From Gammaproteobacteria bacterium RIFOXYD12_FULL_61_37 (lineage in GTDB: Bacteria; Pseudomonadota; Gammaproteobacteria; Chromatiales; Chromatiaceae): a stretch of DNA of 64,000 nt. The notes below the pieces were generated by a model that saw nothing but the letters and a program-made list of their open reading frames with translations, had not been told where the DNA came from and did not search any database. The translations under genes were made by a program, and so were the position numbers. Where the stretch lies: NCBI GenBank assembly GCA_001801995.1, contig MGZB01000001.1, forward strand, positions 186,001-250,000. Reading direction: 5' to 3'. Shown one piece after another: positions 1 to 8,507 of the stretch (position 1 is the stretch's first letter; each line of letters begins with the position of its first letter).

Positions 1-880
1 GTATCAGTAGCACAAGAGCAGTGAGAAAGGCCATGAAGCCGCCAACTGTCAGTGAGTCATCGCCAGGTTTTGCGCTGATAAAAACGATCACTGCCATGAT
101 GAAAGCGCCAAGAAACTCGATAATGGGAGAGCCAACGGATGCCGCCACTTGCGTTTTCATCTGCATGCGGCGCACCCAGTTTGACGAGCCGCTGAAGCGA
201 GAATGCTCCATCGCTTGCCCACAAAAGATTTTGACTACCTTGTGCCCCCTAATGCTTTCCTCCAATATGTGCGTCATGTCACTGTAATCCTGCTGGAATT
301 TTTTGTGAAGGAGGCGCAGTCTTTTTCCAAGCATTGATATCAGAAAGGCTAGAAAGGGGAAGATGGCAAACAGAATAAGGCTAAGCTTCCAGTTTAAGTA
401 GATGATGTACGCGATTAAGCCGATAGCGGTAAATGAGTCTTTGATTATGGATACAAGAACCGTCGTGCCAGATCCGGCGATGCGGGTCGCATCAAAAGTG
501 ATCTTTGAAATCAAATTGCCTGAAGTATGGTAGTCGTAGAATTCGGAAGGAAGTGTGAGGTAGCGGTCAAATACTTGATCTCGCAAGTCATAAACAACTT
601 TCGAAGAAATCCAGGTAAAAATATACTGACTAATAAAATTAGAAATTCCACGAATGATCGAGAGAATAATGATTCCTATAGGTGCCCAGAACAAGAACCT
701 GGCATCACGCTGAACGAAGGTTCCATCAAGCAGCGGCTGAAGCATCGCTGGCAGCCCTGCTTGTGTGGCGGAAAATATAACAAGAAACGCTATGGCCACT
801 GAAAACATTTTTGAATAGGGCCGAACATAACCAAGAAGCCTGATATAGGGCGATTTATTGCTAGGATTGATTGGCTGCAT
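1..880 (-). CDS. MsbA-like lipid exporter ABC protein, N-terminal part (runs off the window)
   Basis: The frame is open from an ATG at 878-880 to the window edge, giving 293 codons without a stop. The visible part is the membrane half of an ABC exporter: hydrophobic segments near residues 20-40, 55-80, 130-175 and 255-293. It follows the MsbA pattern, with YDLRDQVFDRYLTLPSEFYD at about residue 90 and EESIRGHKVVKIFCGQ at about residue 205. The nucleotide-binding domain would lie outside the window. MsbA-type proteins flip lipid A-core or other lipid-linked glycans across the inner membrane. The O-antigen ligase just upstream on the same strand fits such a role. It could instead be a dedicated exporter of another glycolipid. 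Confidence 0.85.
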   Translation of the reverse strand, partial: MQPINPSNKSPYIRLLGYVRPYSKMFSVAIAFLVIFSATQAGLPAMLQPLLDGTFVQRDARFLFWAPIGIIILSIIRGISNFISQYIFTWISSKVVYDLRDQVFDRYLTLPSEFYDYHTSGNLISKITFDATRIAGSGTTVLVSIIKDSFTAIGLIAYIIYLNWKLSLILFAIFPFLAFLISMLGKRLRLLHKKFQQDYSDMTHILEESIRGHKVVKIFCGQAMEHSRFSGSSNWVRRMQMKTQVAASVGSPIIEFLGAFIMAVIVFISAKPGDDSLTVGGFMAFLTALVLLI

Positions 881-900
881 TGCGATATTGTATGTGTTCA

Positions 901-2154
901 CTAGTTGTTCGCGATGGATATGTTGCCGGATCCACTTTTGTCAGATGCGGCCACAAAAAGGCCTGTAAATAAAGCGAAAAGTGCCGCGCTAAACTGTTTT
1001 TGCCATAGCGGCTCACCAATAAATGCAGCTAAAAATGATATGGCAAATAGGGTTCGTAGCGCGCTTACACTGCGGTCCGAAATTGGAAGCTTAAAGTAAT
1101 AATAAAAAACAAATGCAAACAGGATCAATCCAGTCAGTCCTGTTTTGGTCGCCGTTTCAAGATATTGGGTGTGTAAGTGGCTGTTGCTATACCGATCAAG
1201 AGTTGAAATAAAATTAGGGTGCTGTTCATGTAGGATGCGCTGGTATTCGTGCATGTTGTCTCCAAAGCCAGTGCCAAACAGAGGATGTTCCATAAGGATC
1301 TCACTGCCGACAATAATCATTCCTGTGCGTATACCTATGCTGCTATTCGCAGCTTTGCCTGCCAGCGCCTCTTCTGCATAGTTATATTCGCTGACGTTTT
1401 GGAGGAAACTTGGGCTTAGGAGCAAGCTGGTTCCAAATGTAACCATGAGGAGAATTAAAGACGTGAATACTATTGCCAGAGGCTTCGATGATATCTTGCT
1501 ATAAATAAGGATGGCGACAGGAATGACGGAAATGAACGCAACTTGTCCTGTGAGGCCGGTTGAGGTGAATAATGCTAATACGGTTGTGAGCAGTAGCATC
1601 GATAGCACTACCCTAGTCATCTTGTGATAACGTGGGCTCATGATTTTTATTATTAACACTATGCTTGTTGCCACAAGGAAGACACCGTACTCAATATGAT
1701 TCATGAATGGGGTTGTGCCATGTTTCAGGGTAATAAACCCAAAATGCCTGCCCCAAAATAGCAGTTGACTGATAGCCATCCCCGCCAGAAAGGCGTTGAA
1801 TACTTTGTCAACATGATTTCTCTTGAGCAATCCAGCCAGCGCTGGAATCAATAGCCAGTAGGCATATATGCCGAGATCATTGAATCCTCTAGCAAGATCC
1901 TGCGTCCATAACAATGAAAGCAAGGCAAACAAAATGTAGGCGACTATTGACCAGAAAAGCTTTGGTTGTCCGGATAGGACATTGGCGTGTGTTGATATGG
2001 AATAACATATCCAGTAAATAACGATTAAACCAGTGAGAATGCTGGTCGCTGCGCGGGAGAAGGGAAGCAGAATCACTAGAGAAGAGACAAGGTAAATTCC
2101 AATCGGCGGTAGGCTAATTGGGATTCCATTACTGGAGTGTATGTCGGCCATCAT
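901..2154 (-). CDS. O-antigen ligase / polymerase family membrane protein
   Basis: A 417-aa polytopic membrane protein with about ten or more hydrophobic segments. A long hydrophilic loop near residues 260-340 carries GTGFGDNMHEY and then HLHTQYLETATKTGL, the H-x-H-x-x-YL pattern of the Wzy_C family (WaaL ligases, Wzy polymerases). WaaL joins lipid-linked O-antigen to lipid A-core in the periplasm. Wzy polymerises repeat units. Sequence reading alone does not separate these. It lies 20 bp upstream of the MsbA-like gene on the same strand, so co-transcription is likely. The gene looks AT-richer than the rest of the window, which is common for transferred O-antigen loci. Confidence 0.8.
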   Translation of the reverse strand: MMADIHSSNGIPISLPPIGIYLVSSLVILLPFSRAATSILTGLIVIYWICYSISTHANVLSGQPKLFWSIVAYILFALLSLLWTQDLARGFNDLGIYAYWLLIPALAGLLKRNHVDKVFNAFLAGMAISQLLFWGRHFGFITLKHGTTPFMNHIEYGVFLVATSIVLIIKIMSPRYHKMTRVVLSMLLLTTVLALFTSTGLTGQVAFISVIPVAILIYSKISSKPLAIVFTSLILLMVTFGTSLLLSPSFLQNVSEYNYAEEALAGKAANSSIGIRTGMIIVGSEILMEHPLFGTGFGDNMHEYQRILHEQHPNFISTLDRYSNSHLHTQYLETATKTGLTGLILFAFVFYYYFKLPISDRSVSALRTLFAISFLAAFIGEPLWQKQFSAALFALFTGLFVAASDKSGSGNISIANN

Positions 2155-2886
2155 GAAGCTTCCCTTGTTAGTCGCGTCGATTGTTGCCTGGTGTTGGCGG
2201 CACTGTTTTTATAAATTCTAACTGGTGCGCATATCTATGCGCTCGAAGACTTGGGATGATTCTTTAAGGGTGGCTGGACTTCACCTCGGTTAGTCGCCTT
2301 GAAGGGCGCCATCGCAGTCTTAGATTGTGCATCGCCGTATATGCTGCGCGCAGCCTTAAATCGGTTTCTCTTGCCGAAAAGGGCTTGCGAAGTGTCAGGT
2401 TCCGGATGTGCGGCGCAAAGATAAAGGTTAGCATTGTCTGGTGAATGTCCGCTTTCGTCAACGGAGATGGCAGTGTTTTGCGTCCTCAATGGTTGAACAA
2501 GTAAACCGCATAGTCTAGTATGTGCGTCCCAGTGCAATGACCTAGTTTCGATATGTATTGCCATGTCGGCGAAAACAGAATCCTCGTCTTCGATCAAACC
2601 TTGCTCCGGCTTCAACTGGCGCAAGGCGAGGAACGTTTGGTCTCAAGATAGCGGACAGAGCACGTTATGCACGGATTGGAAAGCTTTGCCCACAGTCAAA
2701 GCTGACTTCACTGGCATAGATAAGATTTGCCGATGAAATGTTCCGCTTTTGTGGCGCGTACCACGCAGATACCATGGTGATTCCAACCCATATGAATGCA
2801 GAAGTCCTAAGACTGATTATTCGAATTACACAGAAATGCTACCGAGATTGCCGGCATGTGGTATGGCATGGGCTAGCAGGAAAGCT
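2155..2886. other. Intergenic region between divergent polysaccharide genes, no convincing gene
   Basis: This 730-bp gap separates the minus-strand ligase gene from the plus-strand dehydrogenase gene and should hold promoters for both. The only notable frame is a 129-codon minus-strand ORF at 2235-2624. Its composition is mixed, I recognise no family in it, and it may be chance or the remains of a decayed gene. The dehydrogenase frame is open upstream to 2749, but those 46 codons do not resemble the family. The base composition is AT-rich. Confidence 0.4.
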
Positions 2887-4161
2887 ATGTCAACGGTAGC
2901 TGTAATTGGTCTGGGTTATGTGGGGCTTCCGCTGGCCGTAGCCTTTGGTAAGCGGTTCAGAACCATCGGCTTTGACGTAGATGGCGGCAAGATCGCGATT
3001 TATCGCAATCATCGCGACCCCACAGGCGAGGTTTCCGAGCATGAGCTTAAATCCGCATCGAAGTTATTCGTGACCAGTGACCCGCAGGCTCTGGCGGAGG
3101 CAGATTTTCTGATTATTGCGGTGCCGACACCGATAGATCAGGCTCGTCGCCCTGATTTCCGTCCTCTGATAGGCGCATGCCAAGCGGTTGGCCGATACAT
3201 GAAAAAGGGGGCAGTCGTTGTCTATGAATCAACGGTCTATCCCGGCGCCACCGAGGAAATCTGCATTCCAGAACTTGAGGATCATTCCGGCTTGAAATGG
3301 AAGCAGGATTTTCATGTCGGCTATTCCCCAGAACGCATTAATCCAGGCGACAAGGTCCATCGACTGGAGACCATCGTCAAAGTAGTTGCAGGAGATGATG
3401 CAGTCACCCTGGAAAAGGTAGCGAAGCTTTACGAAACGGTCGTCGATGCGGGCGTTCACCGTGCCACCAGCATTAAGGTGGCTGAGGCGGCAAAGGTCAT
3501 CGAAAACACACAGCGTGATCTGAATATCGCCTTGATGAACGAGCTGGCCGTAATATTTGATCGCATGGGTATAGACACACTGGAAGTGCTTGAGGCAGCT
3601 GGAACCAAGTGGAACTTTCTTCCTTTTCGCCCCGGCTTAGTTGGTGGCCACTGCATTGGCGTCGATCCCTACTACCTGACTTATAAGGCTGAGATGCTTG
3701 GTTATCACCCACAGGTAATCCTTTCCGGTCGTCGCATCAATGACGGGATGGGCAAGTTTATCGCGGAGAAAACGGTAAAACTCATGGTACAAAACGGTAA
3801 ACCGATCAAGGGGGCCAGGGTCAATGTGCTGGGCCTTACCTTTAAGGAAAACTGCCCAGACCTGCGTAACTCCAAAGTGCCGGATATTATTCGTGAACTC
3901 GAAAGCTATGGAATCGCTGTGGCGGTGCATGATCCACTAGGCAATGCCCTTGAAGCGCAGCATGAATATGGCCTTGCGCTCAGTACCTGGGAGGATCTGC
4001 CAGCGGCCGATGCCATCGTGATCGCCGTAGCACACGATGCTTACCGGCAGATTGGTGCTGATCAGATCGCAGCAAAAGCGACGCATGGTGGCAATATCGT
4101 TGACGTCAAGGGGATGCTCGGGATCAGCTCCGTCGGAGGGAGGCTGGTCTGGACGCTATGA
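2887..4161 (+). CDS. tviB: UDP-N-acetylhexosamine 6-dehydrogenase (TviB/WbpO type)
   Basis: This 424-aa NAD-dependent enzyme oxidises C6 of UDP-GlcNAc or UDP-GalNAc to the uronic acid used in capsule or O-antigen. The Rossmann motif AVIGLGYVGLPLAVAFG lies at residues 5-21. The middle-domain signature GYSPERINPGDK is present, and the catalytic Cys256 sits in GGHCIGVDPYYL. The C-terminal part has the GLTFKENCPDLRNSK motif. The start is ATG 2887: AGGAAA lies about 4 bp upstream, and the family N-terminus begins there rather than at the longer open frame from 2749. Its stop overlaps the start of the next gene (ATGA), so the two were probably coupled before that gene was broken. Confidence 0.93.
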   Translation: MSTVAVIGLGYVGLPLAVAFGKRFRTIGFDVDGGKIAIYRNHRDPTGEVSEHELKSASKLFVTSDPQALAEADFLIIAVPTPIDQARRPDFRPLIGACQAVGRYMKKGAVVVYESTVYPGATEEICIPELEDHSGLKWKQDFHVGYSPERINPGDKVHRLETIVKVVAGDDAVTLEKVAKLYETVVDAGVHRATSIKVAEAAKVIENTQRDLNIALMNELAVIFDRMGIDTLEVLEAAGTKWNFLPFRPGLVGGHCIGVDPYYLTYKAEMLGYHPQVILSGRRINDGMGKFIAEKTVKLMVQNGKPIKGARVNVLGLTFKENCPDLRNSKVPDIIRELESYGIAVAVHDPLGNALEAQHEYGLALSTWEDLPAADAIVIAVAHDAYRQIGADQIAAKATHGGNIVDVKGMLGISSVGGRLVWTL

Positions 4162-4328
4162 ATTGTGCCTGCTTTAAAGCATACGATATCCGTGGCAAGA
4201 TTCCGGGTGAGCTCAACGAAGGCCTTGCCTATCGGATCAGCGGTGCTTATGCCGCCGAGATCAAATCTGACGCAGTGGTGTCGGGCACCATATCCGCCTG
4301 GAAAGTCATCTACTGGCAGTGGCTCTGA
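4158..4328 (+). pseudogene. Truncated phosphomannomutase/phosphoglucomutase N-terminus
   Basis: The ATG overlaps the dehydrogenase stop. The first 41 residues match the N-terminus of bacterial phosphomannomutases (ACFKAYDIRGKIPGELNEG, then YAAEIKSDAVV). After that the frame leaves the family and stops at codon 57. The expected GRDIR, active-site TASHNP and sugar-binding segments are missing. A degraded transposase gene starts 12 bp downstream, so an insertion or deletion event probably removed the rest. No C-terminal piece of the enzyme is visible on the far side of the element. Confidence 0.8.
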
Positions 4329-4340
4329 ATTAGGGGAAGT

Positions 4341-5407
4341 TCAGCCCGTGGCCGCCATGGCATCGGTCCACTGCTGTTTGCGGTAAGCCGCATCGATGGA
4401 AGCTTGTCGTTTGCGATGACGGACCTCCATCTGGCGGATGCGTTCTTCCTCTATGCGATCCCGGCGCGGCGGGAGCTCCGCCAGGAGCCGGACTATCTCG
4501 GCGCAACTCAACAACGGATACGTCGTCTGCCGTCGTAACCGCTTTTCCAGCAGGACAGCATCGCCATCGCTACCATTGCCATGTGGTGGTGCCAGGACTT
4601 CCAGCCGCGCGCCTGGCAGTGGCCCATCCCGACCTGCCCCTTGGCGTCCTTGAACTGCGCTCGATCCTGTAGCGCTGGCCTTGCGCTTCGGTACCGCCGG
4701 CTCCGGGTCTTCCAGGTACAGCCGCTGGTCGCGCTGTGGATGTCGATCAGGAAACATTCGCCATCGCCCTCCAGCGCTCGCAGGAAGGCGGGATCCTTGC
4801 CGTGCAGCCCGTCCGCGCCCACCCAGGCAAACCGGATGTCTTGTAGGCGCTAGTGGAGCACCATCTCCAGAGCCAGTTCCGTCTTGCTCTTGGGTCCCTG
4901 CTCTCCCACCACCGCGCAGCGATCCGGATCGGCGGTCCAGGAGGCCTGGCAGGTACAGCCATTCGTCCACCAGCGCGGTCCGCTCACCCAGACTGTGCAT
5001 CGCATACACCCCGGTCTGGCAGTTGTCCACCTTGCCGAGTTGCCCGATGTACTGGCGGCCTACCCCAACCGACTTCGTGCCGCTCTTGAGAATACCGCTC
5101 TCGTCAAGGATCAGTGCCGACTCCGCCGTACCGCCCGACAGCCGGTTCGCTTCCCGCGCCACTTGATCCAACACCGCCCGTTCGTTCCAAGCCGAGACCG
5201 ACAGGAAGTGTTGATAGCGCTGTTCATCGCTCTCAGGCACCACCTCCGCTATTCGCTCCATGTTCCGCTTGCCGGACTGCATCAGCCCGCACAGATACTG
5301 ATTGGCCTGGGGAGTGACTTCGCGCGTCTTCAGCCGGAGGTGCCCGGCGTATCGCTCCGTGAATGCAAACAAACGCTTACCGACTGATCGGAAAGCGTTT
5401 GCGCCAT
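4341..5407 (-). pseudogene. Frameshifted IS701/IS4-type transposase
   Basis: The N-terminal part carries the DDE_5-type signature ILDESGILKSGTKSVGVGRQ followed by QLGKVDNCQTGVYA, typical of IS701-family transposases. The match then jumps between frames. EWLYLP is in the first frame, GADGLHGKDPAFLRALEGDG in a second (about 4750-4822), and the C-terminal TYPLLSCAEIVRLLAELPP is back in the first. Another shift near 5385 separates the likely start ATG at 5407 (MAQTLSDQS) from KRLFAFTERY. At least three frameshifts make it inactive. I did not find clean terminal inverted repeats or a target duplication. It adjoins the truncated phosphomannomutase gene. Confidence 0.85.
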
Positions 5408-5541
5408 CGTGAATCTCCTTACATTGGGTGCCGTTTTGGGAATTTTCCGCTCAACATCTTCGCCATTGAAGTAGGCCAATCTTTGATGATAGGACTATGC
5501 CACAATGTCTATTGGAATCAAGAAGATGAATTTGACAAAAA

Positions 5542-6327
5542 CTAATCGATCACGATATAGGTGCCCATGCCGAGTGAGGTGATACGGGCCGCGACGCTGT
5601 CGGTCTTGTCCACATCATGCAGTGGCCCCACCTGCACTCGGAAGAGGGTTTGTCCGTTCTGCACGGACTGAGCGATGCGCACTGGCTGTTGCAAGCTGCT
5701 TGCCAGTCGATCCTTGACTTGGGAGGCATTTTCCGGGTTTCCGAATGCCCCGACCTGAATATAGATATCGCCCTTGGCCGGTTCGGCGGGGGGCGCGGGC
5801 TGTGGGGCTCCCTTTGAGATGACGGTGGTCACCTCAACCAGCCCCGTGCCCTTGCCGAGGATGCCCAGTTCCTTGGCTGCGGCGTAAGAGAGGTCGATGA
5901 GGCGATTTTTCTTGAAGGGGCCGCGGTCGTTGACCCGCACGACGGCGGTACGACCGTTTTCCAGATTGGTTACCTGGGCGTAGCAGGGTATGGGCAGCCG
6001 CGTGTGGGCGGCCGTCATCAAGTGCATGTCGTAGGTTTCGCCGCTGCTGGTACTGCGTCCATTGAATTCGCCGCCATACCAGGAGGCGATCCCGCGCTCG
6101 ACGTAACCCTCGGTCGAGGTCATGGTGTAGTAACGCTCGCCGAACACTTCATAGACGGGAGGATTCCCTCGCGACCCCTTGCCACGGCTGCGGGGCTTAT
6201 CATCATCGGAATCGAAGGGGTTGAGGGAACCGAGACAACCGCCAAGGAGCACGGACAACAGCAGTATCAGCCCCCCCTTGGCGAGGGCGGCCATCCGGAC
6301 CCCCAGTGGCGGTCTATGGCGTGGCAA
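5542..6327 (-). CDS. rlpA: Septal ring lytic transglycosylase RlpA (DPBB + SPOR lipoprotein)
   Basis: A 261-aa lipoprotein. A hydrophobic signal at residues 12-30 ends in LLGGC with the lipidated Cys31. A double-psi beta-barrel domain follows (GIASWYGGEFNGRSTSSGE near residue 80, VRVNDRGPF near residue 130). A C-terminal SPOR domain covers about residues 185-261 (IYIQVGAFGNPENASQVKDR) and would bind denuded glycan strands at the septum. RlpA proteins cleave denuded peptidoglycan in some species. Its start overlaps the mltB end by 14 bp, so it is the last gene of the mreB-to-rlpA operon. Confidence 0.93.
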   Translation of the reverse strand: MPRHRPPLGVRMAALAKGGLILLLSVLLGGCLGSLNPFDSDDDKPRSRGKGSRGNPPVYEVFGERYYTMTSTEGYVERGIASWYGGEFNGRSTSSGETYDMHLMTAAHTRLPIPCYAQVTNLENGRTAVVRVNDRGPFKKNRLIDLSYAAAKELGILGKGTGLVEVTTVISKGAPQPAPPAEPAKGDIYIQVGAFGNPENASQVKDRLASSLQQPVRIAQSVQNGQTLFRVQVGPLHDVDKTDSVAARITSLGMGTYIVID

Positions 6328-7360
6328 CAGGGCCTCCCTCCTTCGCTTGCCGGCGGACAGATATCTCCCGGCTCAGTTGATAAACGGCCATGGCGTAAAG
6401 AGGACTGCGGTTGTAACGGGTAATGACATAGAAATTATGCATACCAGCCCAGTATTCGAATTGCCCCTCCGCCGCTTCAAATGGCATTAGATAAGCCATG
6501 GCGCTGCCATCGATGGTCTTTTCCAATCGGATTCCCGCTCCAGTCAGCTCAGATAGGGAATGATTGGGGAGATCTTCGGGGTCAATCACCTCTTTCAGGG
6601 GGCGATCGCCTTCGCTGTAGAAAAGCGGGCTGTGTTTTTCCTTGTCCACGTTCGACGCCTGTACGGCAACGGGCTCACCTGTTTTCCAGCCATGCACGGC
6701 GAAATAGTTGGCCACACTGGCAATGATATCGGCGTTGTTTTTCCACAGATCGATATGATCGTCACCATCGGCATCGACAGCAAATTTGCGATAACTGCTG
6801 GAGATGAACTGGGGTGCGCCCATGGCCCCGGCATAGGAACCGGTGACGGTGACTGGGTCGAAAACAGCCTCGTTGGCCAGGAGAAGAAACTGCTTCAGCT
6901 CTTCGCGAAAGAACGTGGCTCGCTCCGGATAGCCGAACGCCAGAGTAAATAGGGCATCGATGACCCTGGTGTTACCTGCGCGTTCCCCGTAATAGGTTTC
7001 TACCCCCAAGATAGCGACGATAATCTCCGGGGCAACCCCATAGGTCTCTTCGGCCTTTCGTAGCGATTCGATGTTTTTGTTCCAGAAATCCACGCCCTTG
7101 CTGATGCGTAGTTCGTTGAGGAAGATAGGCCGGTATTGATACCAGCCCTTTTTCTCCGCCCGGCCGGTAATCTTGTCGATAATGTCTTGTTTATGTTGGG
7201 CCTGTTCCAATAGGCGAACGACATCTTCCTTGAAAAGCGCATGCTCCTGGGTGGCTTCATCGACAAAGGCTATGACCTGGGCGCTCAGCCCAGCCACCGA
7301 GGCAGAGATATGCAGGTTGAGGACGCCAGTTAGTAATAACCTGGTGTAGACACTGCCCAT
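6314..7360 (-). CDS. mltB: Membrane-bound lytic murein transglycosylase B
   Basis: A 348-aa lytic transglycosylase of the MltB (GH103) family, which cuts the MurNAc-GlcNAc bond of peptidoglycan and forms anhydroMurNAc. The catalytic Glu121 sits in AILGVETYYGERAG. Other family landmarks are GSYAGAMGAPQFISSSYRKF near residue 175 and DIIASVANYFAVHGWK near residue 215. The N-terminus is hydrophobic (LLLTGVLNLHISASVAGLSA). No lipobox Cys is apparent, so it may be secreted or membrane-anchored instead of lipidated. It lies 4 bp after rodA and overlaps rlpA. Confidence 0.93.
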   Translation of the reverse strand: MGSVYTRLLLTGVLNLHISASVAGLSAQVIAFVDEATQEHALFKEDVVRLLEQAQHKQDIIDKITGRAEKKGWYQYRPIFLNELRISKGVDFWNKNIESLRKAEETYGVAPEIIVAILGVETYYGERAGNTRVIDALFTLAFGYPERATFFREELKQFLLLANEAVFDPVTVTGSYAGAMGAPQFISSSYRKFAVDADGDDHIDLWKNNADIIASVANYFAVHGWKTGEPVAVQASNVDKEKHSPLFYSEGDRPLKEVIDPEDLPNHSLSELTGAGIRLEKTIDGSAMAYLMPFEAAEGQFEYWAGMHNFYVITRYNRSPLYAMAVYQLSREISVRRQAKEGGPVATP

Positions 7361-7364
7361 AAGA

Positions 7365-8507
7365 CTATATCGGCAAAAGTTTTTTATGCGATTGAATGGA
7401 CATGAGAATACCGAAGCCAGCCAAAATAGTCACTACCGAGGTACCGCCGTAACTGATCAGGGGAAGAGGTACTCCGACCACAGGCAGCAGCCCGCTGACC
7501 ATGCCGGTGTTAATGAAGAGGTAGACGAAAAAGACCAGGGAAAGACTCCCTGCAAGCAAGCGGTTGTAGCTGTTTTGCGCGGTGTTAGCGATATAGAGCC
7601 CGCGAAAAATGATGAAAAGATAGAGGCACATCAGCATAACAACACCCGTCAGACCGAATTCCTCTGAAAAGACCGAAAAGATGAAGTCGGTGTGGCGCTC
7701 CGGAATGAACTCCAGGTGCGACTGGGTGCCGTTGAGCCAGCCCTTGCCGTAAATCCCACCCGAGCCGATGGCAATCTTGGACTGAATAATATGGTAGCCA
7801 GAGCCCAATGGATCGCTTGATGGGTCGATAAAGGTGAGCACCCGCTGCTTCTGGTAATCGTGCAGCAGAGACCAAACAAAAGGGGCTGCCGATGCAACTC
7901 CCACGGCCAGGCCGATGATCAGGCGCCAACTGATTCCAGCCAGAAAAAGAACGAAGACACCGGAACTGGCTACCAGCATGGCGGTGCCTAGATCTGGCTG
8001 CTTGGCGATAAGAAAAACGGGAATCGCCATCAGTATCGTGGAGCTAAATAGACTGAGGGGCCTGGGTGGTAAGTCGCGCAAGGAAAAGAACCAGGCCAGC
8101 ATCATCGGCAAGGCGATCTTCATAATCTCGGAGGGCTGAAAACGAAACAGGCCCAGATTGAGCCAGCGCTGCGCACCCTTGCCAATGTGACCAGTAATAA
8201 GCACCGCTATCAATAATATCAGGCCCAGGCCGTATAATATCGGGCTCCAGCGGCGCAATGACTGAGGAGAGATTTGCGCCAGGATCAGCATGACACCGAA
8301 TGCAAGGGTCAGCCGGATAATCTGGGCCTTCACTTGTCCCATGTCGGCCCCGCTGGCACTATATAAGACGACCAGTCCGAGACCGCTCAAAAGAAGGAGC
8401 CCGGTCAAGAGCGGCATGTCCAGGCGAAGAATCGCGGCCAATCCCCTCCTTTGCGAAACCCTGCCCCCCGGGCTCATGTCCGCATTGAAGGCGTTACCAC
8501 TTATCAT
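7365..8507 (-). CDS. rodA: Rod shape-determining SEDS glycosyltransferase RodA
   Basis: A 380-aa SEDS-family membrane protein with about ten transmembrane segments. RodA polymerises lipid II into glycan strands in the elongasome, paired with PBP2. Family motifs include KQPDLGTAMLVASSGVFVLF near residue 170, HTDFIFSVFSEEFGLTG near residue 275 and the C-terminal GVPLPLISYGGTS near residue 345. The start overlaps the mrdA end by 14 bp, so enzyme and partner are probably translated together. Confidence 0.95.
   Translation of the reverse strand: MISGNAFNADMSPGGRVSQRRGLAAILRLDMPLLTGLLLLSGLGLVVLYSASGADMGQVKAQIIRLTLAFGVMLILAQISPQSLRRWSPILYGLGLILLIAVLITGHIGKGAQRWLNLGLFRFQPSEIMKIALPMMLAWFFSLRDLPPRPLSLFSSTILMAIPVFLIAKQPDLGTAMLVASSGVFVLFLAGISWRLIIGLAVGVASAAPFVWSLLHDYQKQRVLTFIDPSSDPLGSGYHIIQSKIAIGSGGIYGKGWLNGTQSHLEFIPERHTDFIFSVFSEEFGLTGVVMLMCLYLFIIFRGLYIANTAQNSYNRLLAGSLSLVFFVYLFINTGMVSGLLPVVGVPLPLISYGGTSVVTILAGFGILMSIQSHKKLLPI

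Noticed and set aside
2235-2624. 129-aa minus-strand gene
   Set aside because: No recognisable domain or clear ribosome site; a second overlapping frame in the same stretch is equally plausible, so it is only mentioned with the intergenic region.
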